Both the position numbers and the translations under genes were made by a program. Source: Hysterangium stoloniferum (lineage: Eukaryota; Basidiomycota; Agaricomycetes; Hysterangiales; Hysterangiaceae). Taken from it: a stretch of DNA of 64,000 nucleotides. Within the stretch, counting starts at the first letter, position 1, and each line of letters begins with the position of its first letter. The stretch lies in NCBI GenBank assembly GCA_015178975.1, contig WHVD01000062.1, forward strand, positions 186,001-250,000. The letters are read 5' to 3'. The notes below the pieces were generated by a model. It did not search any database and was not told where the DNA came from. It saw only the letters and a program-made list of their open reading frames with translations. Positions 47,917 through 59,100 of the stretch are shown in pieces.

Positions 47917-47928
47917 GGGCCCATAACC
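47917..47928 (-). other. Copia primer-binding site matching the initiator tRNA anticodon arm
   Basis: Directly next to the 5' LTR the minus strand reads GGTTATGGGCCC. Its complement, GGGCCCATAACC, is the anticodon-arm sequence of eukaryotic initiator methionine tRNA, including the CAT anticodon. Drosophila copia is known to prime from a half-molecule of that tRNA cut in the anticodon loop. The match is seen; use of a tRNA half here is inference. Confidence 0.75.
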
Positions 47929-48232
47929 TGTTGAAACAGTTGAATAACTCTTGACAAACACCCTGTGAGTGTGAGGAAAGTAAACACTTAATGTATTCAA
48001 CTGTGAAATAACTACATACCTGTGAGTGTGAGGAAAGTAAACACTAAGGAGACTTTCCCACACCCACAGCGGAGTATACTACAGGTGCTTACCTAAGCAC
48101 CTACACATCAGTTACCTTACTAGGTAACTCACTCAATACTGCACCTACAGTGCTGGGAAAAATACTACAAATATCAGAAAAATATAGGGAACATCATAGA
48201 CTATGTAAGAGCTGTAATATCATACTCTAACA
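47929..48232 (-). repeat. 5' LTR of the Copia element
   Basis: 304 bp, identical to the 3' LTR except for one G fewer in the CTACAGG(G)TGC stretch. Confidence 0.95.
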
Positions 48233-48237
48233 GACAT

Positions 48238-48928
48238 ACCATTGGCAATGTATGTATGTTGCAAATACAACTACAATGCTGAACTATGATTTGTGGATCC
48301 TTTGTTGCAATCCTGCTGACCAAGGGATCATTTTGAGTTACCAAGAAGTCACCAAGGCCTTGCATTTGTAAAGCAGAACTGACACGAATCAAATTTCCTT
48401 CAATTAAGTTGAATAATAATCATAATATATTCTACTAAACTGAATACAGAAGCCCCATTTGACGAAGTATAGATTTGCCCTGTCAATGAAGTGAGAAGCT
48501 AATACCAGTTGCAAAGGCTCACAGATGTTAATGTCGAAGAGTTTCGATGATCATGTAAGACAAGATTGAGAGGTAAATTAATAATACAGATAAAAATGGA
48601 GAGATTTTCTGACTGAGGTCCTTCACTCTTCTCATTGCCCTTTTATGCCTTCTTCACTAAACTATGATTAAACTATGACCTATGAATGAAATCACATATG
48701 ATGTCGAAATGAGACAAGTCAAATGTAAGTTGAATATTCATCGAATAAATTTGAGGGTATCGAAGATGTTGAATAGAATGTTTTGTCGGAGTTTTTGTCA
48801 AAGATAAATTGATGTGTTGAAGATGAGTCAAAGAGTTGTCAAAAGCTACCTTGATATTTTGTGAGAATGTTGTGACAGTGACAGATGTGACAAGAACCAT
48901 CCACCATAAAGATAGCATGTTTGCCTTC
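48238..48928. other. Stretch without a recognised gene
   Basis: AT-rich sequence right of the Copia element. A minus-strand frame (48673-48918) has no family features. It ends at the TTTGT target duplication of the next LTR. Confidence 0.4.
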
Positions 48929-48933
48929 TTTGT

Positions 48934-49985
48934 TGTGAAGAGTCATGGAAGTTCTAACTGTTGGATCAACAAGCATGGAATAGTCTGCAATGACCGTATT
49001 CGGCTATATGGCTACACGGTCATACGGTCATGCAAAGGCCGCAATATGGCCTTACGGCGATATAAACATTGGTAACAATAGTCATTTCGTACCCTTGTCT
49101 TGATATTATATATTATATGGATATTTCTCTTGGCTACTAGATAGTTTAAATACAGGACAATTTAGTTAGTATCACCTCAGCTATTTGGCATACTGTGGGC
49201 AAATACTGAGGTGAGATAGTTATCACTACTTTTATTTATCTTTCTTTCTCATTTATTACCTAGTATTAATTGTTGTATCTAGGTAATCAACTGAGCTATT
49301 TGGCATACTGCGCGCAAATACTGAGTATTAATTGTTGTATCTAGACTCTTAACACTAATACTAACCACTCTATATATAAAGAATATCAACTGTTTAGGTA
49401 CAACACAACAATATATTGATTATTGAGTACAATACAGGTCAAAGTACATATTGACTGTCTAAGTTCAATATGACTAGAAGAATTAGTTGTGTTGGTGTTG
49501 AATAGATAGCTAAGACAACTGTAAGAAGAATTGGCCTTACAGCACGATTCAGGGTGACTGTTCTAACAATTGAGAAAGTACTAAGGAGTCAAATAAGAGC
49601 AGAGTAGTGCAGATGTAGTCTTCATAAATTGTGATAGTGGCTTGAGTGTTGACTAATGTAGTTCAAAACGATGATTGTTCTGATGGCTAAAGCCTGTCTG
49701 TGATGGTTGAGATGATACCCCAATCACAACTTTCAGGACACTGAATGGGTGTCTGGGCAAGTTGTGGTTATGGGGTAAAAAGTGTCTGAGTTTTAATTAC
49801 AGGCACTAAAGTACATAGGTCTAGTGTGTATGCACCCAGAAGAGTCTATGTACTCACAGGAGTACATATATTGTTGAACTAATATATGCATATGATGAAA
49901 TAGAGAGAAATAGAAATAATAATTGAAATATAGTGTGGGCCCATCCAGACTATATTTTGGGATATATTTTGTGGTACCTCTCACA
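48934..49985 (-). mobile_element. Solo LTR, type A (diverged), split by a second LTR
   Basis: Reverse orientation; minus-strand start TGTGAGAGGTACC, end in TCTTCACA. A perfect TTTGT target duplication flanks it (48929-48933, 49986-49990). Without the nested type-D LTR it is about 645 bp. It keeps the type-A inverted repeat (AAATATAGT/ACTATATTT) near its start. It is more diverged from the 55567 LTR than the other type-A copies, so probably older. Confidence 0.88.
48959..49360. mobile_element. Type-D LTR nested in the type-A LTR
   Basis: 402 bp starting TGTTGGATCAACAAG and ending CTAATA (expected CTAACA), flanked by a perfect CTAAC target duplication (48954-48958, 49361-49365). It contains a direct duplication of a block with TTGGCATACTG...GCAAATACTGAG, and a cluster of short inverted repeats around CGGTCAT/GGCCGCAATATGGCC. 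The ends resemble Copia-type LTRs, but no coding part is present, so the family is open. Confidence 0.75.
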
Positions 49986-49990
49986 TTTGT

Positions 49991-50510
49991 GAAGGGCTTT
50001 GATTTTGATGCCTTTGCTAGTGACATACTCAATGGCCTTGAACCATTCTGTCCAAATTAAATGGTAGGCCTGTCGACTTTCACAATTGCAGTAGATGTGT
50101 CCTATTGCTACACCTGAGTGTGAAGAGTCAAGTAATTAACCACTCAATGCACAAGTAATATCGACTTGTAACAGTGCAATAGTGAGATTGACTTATTAGG
50201 ATAGCAGTAAGTAAATGATATAATAACCTACTACTCAAATGGTAGAAGTAGGATCAACCTTCAAGGTGCAATCAATGAGACAAAGCACTTATAAGTGAAG
50301 ATTGACCTCTAGGTACAATCAAAGAGACGAAGTATTTAAGAGTGAGGATCGAACTCAAGGTGCAATTAGAGATTACTTATTGCTAGGGAGAGAGAATAAG
50401 AGTAACATCACTACTATGAGAAAGGAGTGAACAGCTTGAGGAATACATCCTGTTATGCTGGATTTATCCATGGAGTTGAGTTGAATAGTAGCAAGCAAGC
50501 TTCAACTGTT
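49991..50510. repeat. Degraded LTR-like stretch with a threefold internal repeat
   Basis: From 50119 it starts like the reverse of the type-A/C LTR ends (TGTGAAGAGTCAAG). A block with AAGGTGCAATCAATGAGAC and its variants recurs three times between about 50250 and 50375 (GGATCAACC / GATTGACC / GGATCGAAC). No far end could be fixed. Confidence 0.45.
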
Positions 50511-51192
50511 TGTTAAGTTCCAGATCTTGGGATGGAATTTCCAGTGGATATTCCAGATACTTCCTGGTGATATCTCCATGGAGTTCCCGGGTATTGGTTC
50601 AGGGGTTTCCAGGGATTAGTAATAGGAGTATCGGAATATTACCAGAGTACAGATGGACTTGGCTTCAGCTTATGTGCTGCACCCTCATGCACTCACTTGG
50701 GTGTCCATATTTCAGAGGGCAGATATACATACATATACCAGAGTGTTTAAAGATATTCAGAGTTCCTGGGGGCTCCAGATGTCCAGAGTCTGGAGAGTTC
50801 TGGATATTGAGTGGACAGAAAGACAGAAGGATAAGAGCTAATGAGATACAAACTAAGTCAAGATTAAAACTGAAATGTAAGTATATGACTATGGAAGACT
50901 ATATAGTTGTTCCAATAATTGTCCTACATATCTAGGAGTATAATAAAACCTATTTGGAACTATTTCCAAACTAAGGATATAATAACAAGTAAGATACATA
51001 CATGAGGAACAAGGATGGGGACAGATCAAGGAACAAGAGCAAGAACAATAAACAAACGAAAGAGCATCTGTCAACCAGTCAGTTACCAAATGTGGAACAA
51101 AGGAAACAAGTTGGAATATCCACGGACATCCAATACTATCCAGAAATGGATCCAAACACTATAATGACTAAGTGTACATATTTCTGGGAAAG
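50511..51192. repeat. Dispersed repeat, copy 1 (partner at 54029-54330)
   Basis: Bases 50886-51190 are nearly the same as 54029-54330, running from GACTATGGAAGACTATATAG to TTTCTGGGAAAG. The left part, around 50640-50730, is related to the reverse of type-B LTR sequence (GGACTTGGCTTCAGCTTAT). It is cut off at 51192, where a type-B LTR fragment begins. Confidence 0.6.
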
Positions 51193-51687
51193 TTATGGGT
51201 TATGCTTTGTCACGATTCGGACTCCGCTCTGTTCTGTCCCGTTCCTAACACCAAACTTGGTGTTTACTATTCCCGTTTTATGTTTTGTTAGTTTCATTTC
51301 GTCATTACTGGATTTGGTATGTCATGCATTCCATGGTCTATATAAACTGGCAGATGTTGTACATACAATCCAGTCAGAAAATTAGCTTAGATTCCCCCCA
51401 GTATCTAATAACATTTTCTGCTCTAAAACCTTGCTTGATTCACATCGCTCTCACTAGTTGGAGCCCATGGGCTCCGGTGCATCTATCTCTCTCAACTATC
51501 TCGACTCATGACCCACGACTTACGACTTACGACTTACGACCCCACCCAGACTCCCTGGGATTCCTGTCCATCTGTTTGAAATTGGACAACACGATCTAGC
51601 GAGGGCGCAGCCTATAAGCTGAAGCCAAGTCCTACCGGATATTCCGCGGGTTTCTCCAGAGACCCAGCCTGTGTGTGTATCCTAACA
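51193..51687 (+). mobile_element. LTR fragment, type B (5' part missing)
   Basis: Matches the right-hand 510 bp or so of the complete type-B LTR at 61521-62360 and ends in the same GTATCCTAACA. The left portion is missing. It contains a short TTACGACTTACGAC repeat. Confidence 0.8.
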
Positions 51688-51692
51688 CTAAC

Positions 51693-52334
51693 TGTGAAGA
51701 GTCGATAGATTCTTACCGCTCGATGTACAAAGAATAGTATTTATTCAACTACTATTATTAAGTATTGACCGTCCAGTGCAATACTGTAGATTACTAGACT
51801 GATAGTACTAGTAGAGAGATGCACTACACGTCGCAAGAGCAACTGTACAGTTGCTCGTGACGACAAAGACAGGAGAAAAGAAGAGTTGACCTTTACGGTA
51901 CAACTAGTAGCTAAAAGTAAGAAAGATAATCAGCGAAAGACTGAATATCTGAGGTAGAGATATAACAGCGCAAATCGACTATAATGTCAATGAGCGCAAA
52001 GACTTGAGAGTGGGACTCGACCTTCGCGGTTCGAGTCCAAAGATTGTTAGTACACAAGAAGTCACTACCTTTATAGGTAGCTGAGATGTTACTCTTGACA
52101 CCTCTCGCTATTCGACGTCGAGGTCGTTACAATGTGGTGTCTGCTGGGTAAAAAGGTGTCTGTCTTTTGGCGCCGAGAGCACCCATAGGTATACACAAGA
52201 CTTCGAACTAAGAAATACGGGTATGCTCGAAAGATATAGAGAATTAAAAAAAAGGAATAGAAACAAGATAATAAAGTACTATAATATGTATATTATTCCA
52301 CAGTCCAATCATGCATATATGCATACCCTTCACA
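51693..52334 (-). mobile_element. Solo LTR, type C, complete
   Basis: 642 bp; minus-strand start TGTGAAGGGTATGC, end GACTCTTCACA. A perfect CTAAC target duplication flanks it (51688-51692, 52335-52339). It inserted directly beside the end of a type-B LTR. This uninterrupted copy defines the insertion in the other type-C LTR at 4026-6190. Confidence 0.92.
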
Positions 52335-52339
52335 CTAAC

Positions 52340-53550
52340 CAGTATTGACAGTTCTGTACAATACTACAGATTACTAGACTGACAGTACTAGTAGGGAAAC
52401 ACGCTACACATCACTAGAGCAACTGTACAGTTGCTCGTGATGGTTAGAATGAGAGAGTAGAAGAGTTGACCATTGCAGTACAACTCACAGCGAGATATAA
52501 GAAAGATAACCAGTGAGAGACTGGATATCTAAATAGAATGAGAACAGCACGAGTCAACTACAGTGTCGACTAGTGCAAAGACCTGAGTGAGGGACTCGAC
52601 CTTTGCGGTTTGAGTCCAGAAACTATTAGTAAGTTAAAAACCACTACCTGTGAGAGATACTGCAAAATATACTCTGAAATATAGTCCAGAAGAGCCCATG
52701 CTATATTTCCATTATTATTTCTATTTTCTCTCTATTATATTTAGTTTGACGGCCTATGCATTCGGTACATTGACTCTTGTGGGTGCATATGCACCAGACT
52801 TATGTATTCTAGCACTGGTAGTTAGAACTCAGATGCTTTTTACCCCACAACCACAACTTACCCAGACACCCAGTTAGTGTCCTGTAAGTTGTGATTGGGG
52901 TATTGTCTCGACCATCACAGACGGGCTTTAACTACTAGCGCAATCAGAGCTTTGAACTATACTAGTCGAAATTCAAATCATTATCTCAATCCGTGTGGAC
53001 TACATCCATGCTACTCTGTTATTTGACTCTCTCATTATTCTCTTCAACACTCGAGCAGTCATTCAGAATTGTACTTTACAGTCAATTCTCCTTTATTCAT
53101 TTTAGCTCTCTATTCTACTTTAAATAGCTAATTCACTTGACTGTATTGAACTAAACAGTCAATATGTGTTTGGTCTGTATTATACTTAGATAGTCAATAC
53201 ATCATCGTGTCGTACCTAAATGGTTGATATTCTTCCTATATAGAATGGTTAGAACTTCCACCACTCTTCACACTACCTTTATATGTAGGTAGCTGAGACG
53301 TTACCCTTGACACCTCTCGCTATTTGATGTCTGGGTCACTACGAGGTGGTGTCTGTTGGGTAAAAAAGGTCTAAGTTCTATTTGGTGCTGAGTGCACCCA
53401 CAAGTATACACAGAGCTTTGAACTAATGAAATGGTGCAATATTCAAAGAATATAAAGGATAGAAAAATATGAATAAAATGTGTAAAATATAAATAAAATA
53501 AAAGGAGTGTTTTACCACAATGAAACTGTGGTAAAAGCATACTCCTCACA
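52340..53550 (-). mobile_element. LTR of mixed type C/A2, truncated and split
   Basis: Minus-strand start TGTGAGGAGTATGC at 53550 (type-A2 start with its hairpin). The middle and far part follow type C, as in the AGAGCAACTGTACAGTTGCTC block. Its far end is missing at about 52340. A type-A LTR (52649-53272) sits inside it. The mixture suggests that LTR types A, A2 and C have exchanged segments. Confidence 0.7.
52649..53272 (+). mobile_element. Solo LTR, type A, nested in the mixed LTR
   Basis: 624 bp with a perfect CTACC target duplication (52644-52648, 53273-53277). Ends TGTGAGAGATAC and CTCTTCACA. It must be younger than the mixed C/A2 LTR around it. Confidence 0.92.
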
Positions 53551-54718
53551 GTTCCCATACTTTCAGATCTCATCCTTGTTCCACATTTGGTAACTTGTTG
53601 ATTGACAAGTATTCACTCATTTGCTTATTGTATTCCCATTTTGGAATACTTTCCTTAGTCTATCTTATTGTATTCCCATTTCAGGATACTACCAATTCCA
53701 TCTTATTGTGATCTTAGCTTGTAGTACAATAACAAGAAAACTTATTTTTCTGCAAACTTGTACTTTACATTAGGTCTGATATTAACTTAGTTTCTTATTC
53801 CTTCCTTCTCTCTGTACACTTGATATTCCAAACTCTTCAGAACTCTGAATATCCATATCCTCCAGTGTAAATCCCATCTCTGAAATTAAGGACTTCCAAG
53901 CATTTGTGTAGAGGCACAGTATATACATAAGCTGAAATCGATGTCCTGACCCTATTTGAAAGTTTCCGAGTTCGTGGTCACTTTCCAATAGTTCCAGAAT
54001 AAGTTCCCAACACAGCACTTACAGTACATGACTATGGAAGACTATATAGATGTTCCAATAATTGTACTACATATCTAGGAGTATAATAAAACCTATTTGG
54101 AACTGTTTCCAAACTAAGGTTATAATAACAAGTAAGATACATGAGGAACAAGGATGGGGACAGATCAGGGAACAAGAGCAAGAACAATAAACAAACGAAT
54201 GGACATCTGTCAACCAGTCAGTTACCAAATGTGGAACAAAGGAAGCAAGTCAGAATATCCACAGATATCTGATACTATCTGGAAATGGATCCTAACACTA
54301 TAGTGACTAAGTGTGTGTATTTCTGGGAAAGCCATGGGCAAGTCAGAACATTGGCATAGAGATGTGACAAGGATGATCTGGTGAAGGTTGGGCCATGGAC
54401 CAAAGTATCTACTGTAGAACAAACACCAGGAGTCCAGCTGGAGTCCAACCCAGGAAATGACCAAGGACATTTGGAGATATGTACTAACTGGGGAAGGGTG
54501 GAGTCCAACAGGTTCCAGGTCGTACATAACAGAAAGTGTCTAGTCAAGGGCAGAATACTAGAATAGGATGTGAAAGGTACTTGAGGGATGATGGTCAGGT
54601 TCCAGTGGATTCCAGAACTTGACACTAGTCCAGAATATAGTCCAGAATCCTGATATGATTTCCAGGAATACTCTGTGGAGTCTCCAGGAACAGATCTTCA
54701 CAGTCTGTTAACAAGTCA
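53551..54718. repeat. Repeat-type stretch, including copy 2 of a dispersed repeat
   Basis: 54029-54330 is the partner of 50886-51190. The part before it (53551-53700) contains the reverse of a short piece of the same repeat (TTCCACATTTGGTAACT). No gene is recognised. Confidence 0.5.
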
Positions 54719-54840
54719 TGGTTCCTAGGTAAAAGTGTCTGAGTTAATCCTACACCTACTAGTGTACACAAGACTATAGTACATGTGCACCCACAAGAGT
54801 CAATGTACCCACAAGCATACATAGATCTTCAGATGAGGAT
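54719..54840 (-). mobile_element. Small fragment of a type-A LTR
   Basis: The region with GGTAAAAGTGTCTGAGTT and CACCCACAAGAGTCAATGTAC matches the middle of type-A LTRs in reverse. Both ends are missing. Confidence 0.55.
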
Positions 54841-54845
54841 ATACA

Positions 54846-55010
54846 AAGGAGGATGGTCACAATTTATTGAATATACAAAATTTTATGAAAATGTCCTCAT
54901 ATTTTTAAGTGAGACTATTTCCTCTGGCTATGACTACATGTTTTAGGAGTTTATATAAATATATATACTTTTAGTGGATAAATAACTTTTAAAGTTTTGA
55001 GTTATTATTA
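54846..55010. repeat. Interspersed repeat, short copy (no satellite)
   Basis: Matches 329-450 joined directly to 1105-1150. The 650-bp middle with the 19-bp satellite is absent here. Confidence 0.6.
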
Positions 55011-55024
55011 AGGGTCATGCAGGC

Positions 55025-55566
55025 TCATGGAGGGGTTTCCAGAAAACCCCATGGATAATCCAGGAGGACTTGGCTTCAGCTTATACATAGGCTGTGCCCT
55101 CACAGGATTGTGGTGTCCAATTTCAAACAGGCAGACAGAAAACCCAGGGAGTCTGGGAGTAGTCAATAGGTCAATAGGTCAAACAGTCAATAGATTGGAA
55201 GGCCAGTTGGAAGGCCCATGGGCTCCACTGAGGTTGATAACATTGTGTTTCAAAGATGAGAGATGGTAATTGAGCAGGGTATATGCTAAGTTACTGGGGG
55301 AGAACTAAGTCAAGGAGAACTTAGTTGAGGAGAACTTAGTTGAGGAGAACTTAGTTGATTTTCTGACTGGATTGTATGTACAACATTAGCTAGACTATAT
55401 AGACTGTGGAATGTATGCAATACCAAATCCAGTAATAATAAAGATCAAAACAAGTAATCATGAAATGAGACAAGTAAACACCAAACTAGATGTTAGGGAC
55501 AGAACAGAATGGGAGCAGGGTACAAAACATAACAGATCATTTGACCATAATGGGAATGGGGCTCAG
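55025..55566 (-). mobile_element. LTR fragment, type B, cut by the Gypsy element
   Basis: Reverse of the type-B LTR, with the GGACTTGGCTTCAGCTTAT, GATTGTATGTACAAC and ATTTGACCATAATGGGAATGG blocks. It stops at 55566, exactly where the Gypsy 5' LTR starts. It also holds a threefold AGGAGAACTTAGTTG repeat (about 55306-55355). Confidence 0.75.
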
Positions 55567-56161
55567 TATGAGAGGTATGGCAAAATACACTCAGGAAATA
55601 TAGTCGGATGAGCTCCTACTATATTTCCTTTATTATTTCTGTTTTCTCTCTTTTATTATATCTATAATTAGTTCGACGACCTATGTATGTGGTACATTGA
55701 CTCTTGTGGGCGCACACACGCTAGACTTATGTATTCTAGCACCCGTAGTTTAGAACTCAGACACTTTTTACACCGCAACCACGACTTACCCAGACACCTG
55801 TTAGTGTCCTGTAAGTTGTGATTGGTGTATCGTCTCGACCGTCACAGACGGGCTTTAGCTACTCACTCAATCTGAGTTTTGAACTGTACCAGTTGAAACT
55901 CAATCCTTATCTCAACCCGCGTGGACTACATCCATGCTACTCTATTATTCAACTCTCTAACTACTCTACTTGCACTCGAGCAGTTGTCCAGAATTGCACT
56001 TAACAGTCAATTCTACTTATTCGTTCTAGCTATCTACCTTACTTTAGATAGCTACTTCTCTCTACCGTATTGAACTAAGTAGTCAATACATCGTGGTATC
56101 GTACCTAAACGGTCGATATTCTTCGTATATAGAACGGTTAGAACTTCTACCACTCTTCACA
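55567..56161 (+). repeat. 5' LTR (type A) of the Gypsy element
   Basis: 595 bp, starting TATGAGAGGTATGG (changed from TGTGAGAGG) and ending CCACTCTTCACA. It has the ATAGT...ACTATATTTCC inverted repeat near its start in weakened form. The preceding five bases are CTCAG; the matching target duplication would be beyond the window. Confidence 0.9.
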
Positions 56162-56162
56162 G

Positions 56163-56178
56163 TGGTGATCCAGGCCGG
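56163..56178 (+). other. Gypsy primer-binding site
   Basis: TGGTGATCCAGGCCGG begins one base after the LTR. TGG pairs with the CCA end of a tRNA and the rest with its acceptor stem. I cannot name the tRNA. Confidence 0.6.
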
Positions 56179-59100
56179 ACCGCTCTTTCCCTACGAAGAA
56201 AAAATGATATCTTACGACTATAAGCTTCTAAGCATGTAAATGACTACTGGCAAGAACCAAACATCGAGTCCTTCGATGACCCCGAGTAATTCAAAACCTC
56301 GTCAAAGACCTGCAAGTCTGGAACCACCCCGTAACGTCACCATGAGGAAGTCTTCGTTGACTTCTCAAAAACCAGTTTTTCCTGGGAGTCCTCCCGGAGC
56401 AGCTGCTGGACCGTCAACGGAAGCCCCCCCAAGTCCATGAGAAGAATGTCCACCAACTGAGCAGTCGAATATTCCAGGAGCTAACGTCGAGACTACCCGT
56501 GCTTCTGAACCCGTTCTCTCGTTCCCGCCTAGACAGGTCATCCTTAAGCAATTCTTTGGGGGTCATATGATCTACACTCAACCCATCGACTTACAATGGG
56601 ACGCGTACTATGCCGATCGAATCCCTGCGGATCAGGTTACTCCCTTCGTGGAGGAGTATAATTCGGATTACCCTCTTCTACCAGCAACTGTAGCAGTCTG
56701 GTTAGGTCATTATCAGGCCATTTTATTGGCACAAGATCTATTCACGCGACCTGGAACCCTTGAGGACTTGACCTGCTCGATTCCCGAATGGTCGAGTGAG
56801 GTTACTTCTGTTATGGAAGAAGGAACGACGATTCTTAAGCAAGAAGTGTTCTCTTCATTTCTAGAAGCGCTCCGCACACACGATGACGCATTGCAAATCC
56901 TTCACGTCCTGCTCAGTGGGGATCACATTGTCCCCAAAGTTGACTACCAGTATATATACATCCGGATGTTGGAGGAGTCTCTTAACGGGATCACTTGGAA
57001 TTCTTCGTTTGCGTATTTTACTTTAAGGGGTCAGTTAAGGCGAAACCAGAGGAGGCTTGATAAGATGGTTTTGGAAGTGCTCTACCCTTACGGTGATTCC
57101 ATCCAGGTACCCGATTCGCCCATCTCCACAACCAGTTCGTTTGTTCGTACCCTGAATGGGTCTCCCGACACTCGTTTCCTTCGTTCGATCAATCGTCCCA
57201 TTATTTTGCAAGACTTCCCATCAGATATGAGGACACAAGTTGCAGAACGTCTTCAGGAAAAGGGAATGGAAATCTGCACTCCCCTCTATCAACCTCAACC
57301 TTGTCGACCTTTGAATACGACCGAAATCGAGAGAGGCATCGCAACGGAACCTAGCCCTACCCCCCATCAGGGAATTCACCGTTCTCGTGTCACGTTTGAA
57401 TGAATTCCGAGTAATCCTAATGTCAGTGATCAACAAGCTGTGACTAGGAATCGATCAGTCGCCAACAGGGGTCGACCGTCTTTCTCTACTGCATTCACCG
57501 AGGGTATAGCTGGTCAAGTTGCTGGTCGAGGATCGCTGAATCCAGTCGATCCCCGCCATTCCCTGCCGATCTCCTTGAACCCCTTTCTGCCAGCAGGAGG
57601 ACCCCCTAGTAATTCATCTGGGAGTTCTAGTGCCTCAAGCTATGGAGGGAATTCGGGACGTGGGGGGCGTTACAATAGAGTACCTAACTCTCCCTTTCAA
57701 ACTCCGATGCAGCCTCGAGCCAGAGCACCTATTGATGACTTACCTAAGGATAAAAGGATCGCTCTTAACACCAACGACATCAAGATAAAATGGTCAGACC
57801 TTCCCGAATACAATGGAACTCAGTCCAAGGCATTGGATTACATCATGGATATTATGAGTCTCTCGGAGATCTCAGACTCCATGAGTACATTGTTGGGGGT
57901 CGCTCTGCCAAGACGACTTACCGACGATGCCAAGATCTGGTGGAGCACTTTAGACCATGAACATCGCACTGAATTCAGTCGATCTCACGGATCGTTTCTT
58001 TGGGGTATCGTAGAAGGATTACTTGGAACTCATTGGTGCGAATCCTTAGCTCTAGAATGGGAAGCCATGAAATTTCGACAAATCGGGCACAATCGTGAGA
58101 CACCCGTTCATTACATTCAGCGGAGGGTCAAGCTCTATCGATTCTTATACGGGTTCCACCAAAACTGGCAGGATGAAATGCGCAGACTCATCCTGACGCT
58201 GCCCACGGAATGGCTTTACCTTCTACAGGGACAACCTATCAACGACATCATGAGCCTGCAGACTTATGTGAACAATTTACAGGAGGCTCTGATTAACGCC
58301 TGGGTTCAAACACATCGAGAGCATTATCGGTTCCAAAAGCCCAGAGTCATGATTGCCGAGCAAGACGAGTCAGATCCCTAGCATGAGGAAGAACATTCTA
58401 GAGGAATCGACCCCACTAACTGAGGTCACATCCTCCTCGGCGAACTCGAGGATAAAACCGTCCCTAGGAGATCGAATGCAAAGCAGGGTAAGAAACACGA
58501 CAAGTTCTTTTTCGAACAAAGTGACAAGAAAAGCATCGCCAAACCCCCGAAGGAGTGTTGGATTTGCAGGAGTTTAGAACATTTCAAGATCGACTGCCCC
58601 CACGCAGGCAGGATGTCGCACTATGTCTCTATTAACAAGTGCTCCGCGCAGAACCTAATGGAGGAGGCGGAGGATCAAAGGGCTTATGAAACGGTTTATG
58701 GATTAAGCGTACAAGGACAAGTACATAACATTGATGAGAAATCGATTTTCATTTCTGTCTACCTTCCTCAGCCAGAGGACAACATCGTTTCAGACGTGAA
58801 CACATCTTTGAATGAGAATGAGACATCGCAAGTTTATGTTTCTATATCAGACTGTGATTTTCTCGAGAAAGGAGACTGGCTAGATGCTCATCGTCAGAAC
58901 CGTGAAGGTCTGACTGAGACGAGAGTTTTATCGCGACCTGAACCTCCCACCATTGAGGAAATTGTCGACGAGGACGCATTTGCTAACCGATCTAAGGAAA
59001 TAAGTCAGACCTACATTATAGAAGACCCCTCTGAGTCAGAGGGATCGGAGGAGGAGAGCTTCCCCTTTGACCCAGGGCAATTACCCGACTTAATTCCTAG

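Larger units (their letters stand above)
42758..48232 (-). mobile_element. Ty1/Copia retrotransposon, nearly whole and young
   Basis: A 5475-bp element on the minus strand. LTRs of 304-305 bp lie at 47929-48232 (5') and 42758-43062 (3'), both TG...CA. They differ by a single one-base indel, and the element is flanked by a perfect GACAT target duplication (42753-42757, 48233-48237). A primer-binding site, a polypurine tract and one long gag-pol region are present. I see about one break in the coding region. The near-identical LTRs point to a very recent insertion, the youngest in this window. Confidence 0.95.

Noticed and set aside
48673-48918. Minus-strand frame with a hydrophobic start
   Set aside because: The apparent signal-peptide-like start is not followed by any domain, and the region is AT-rich repeat DNA.
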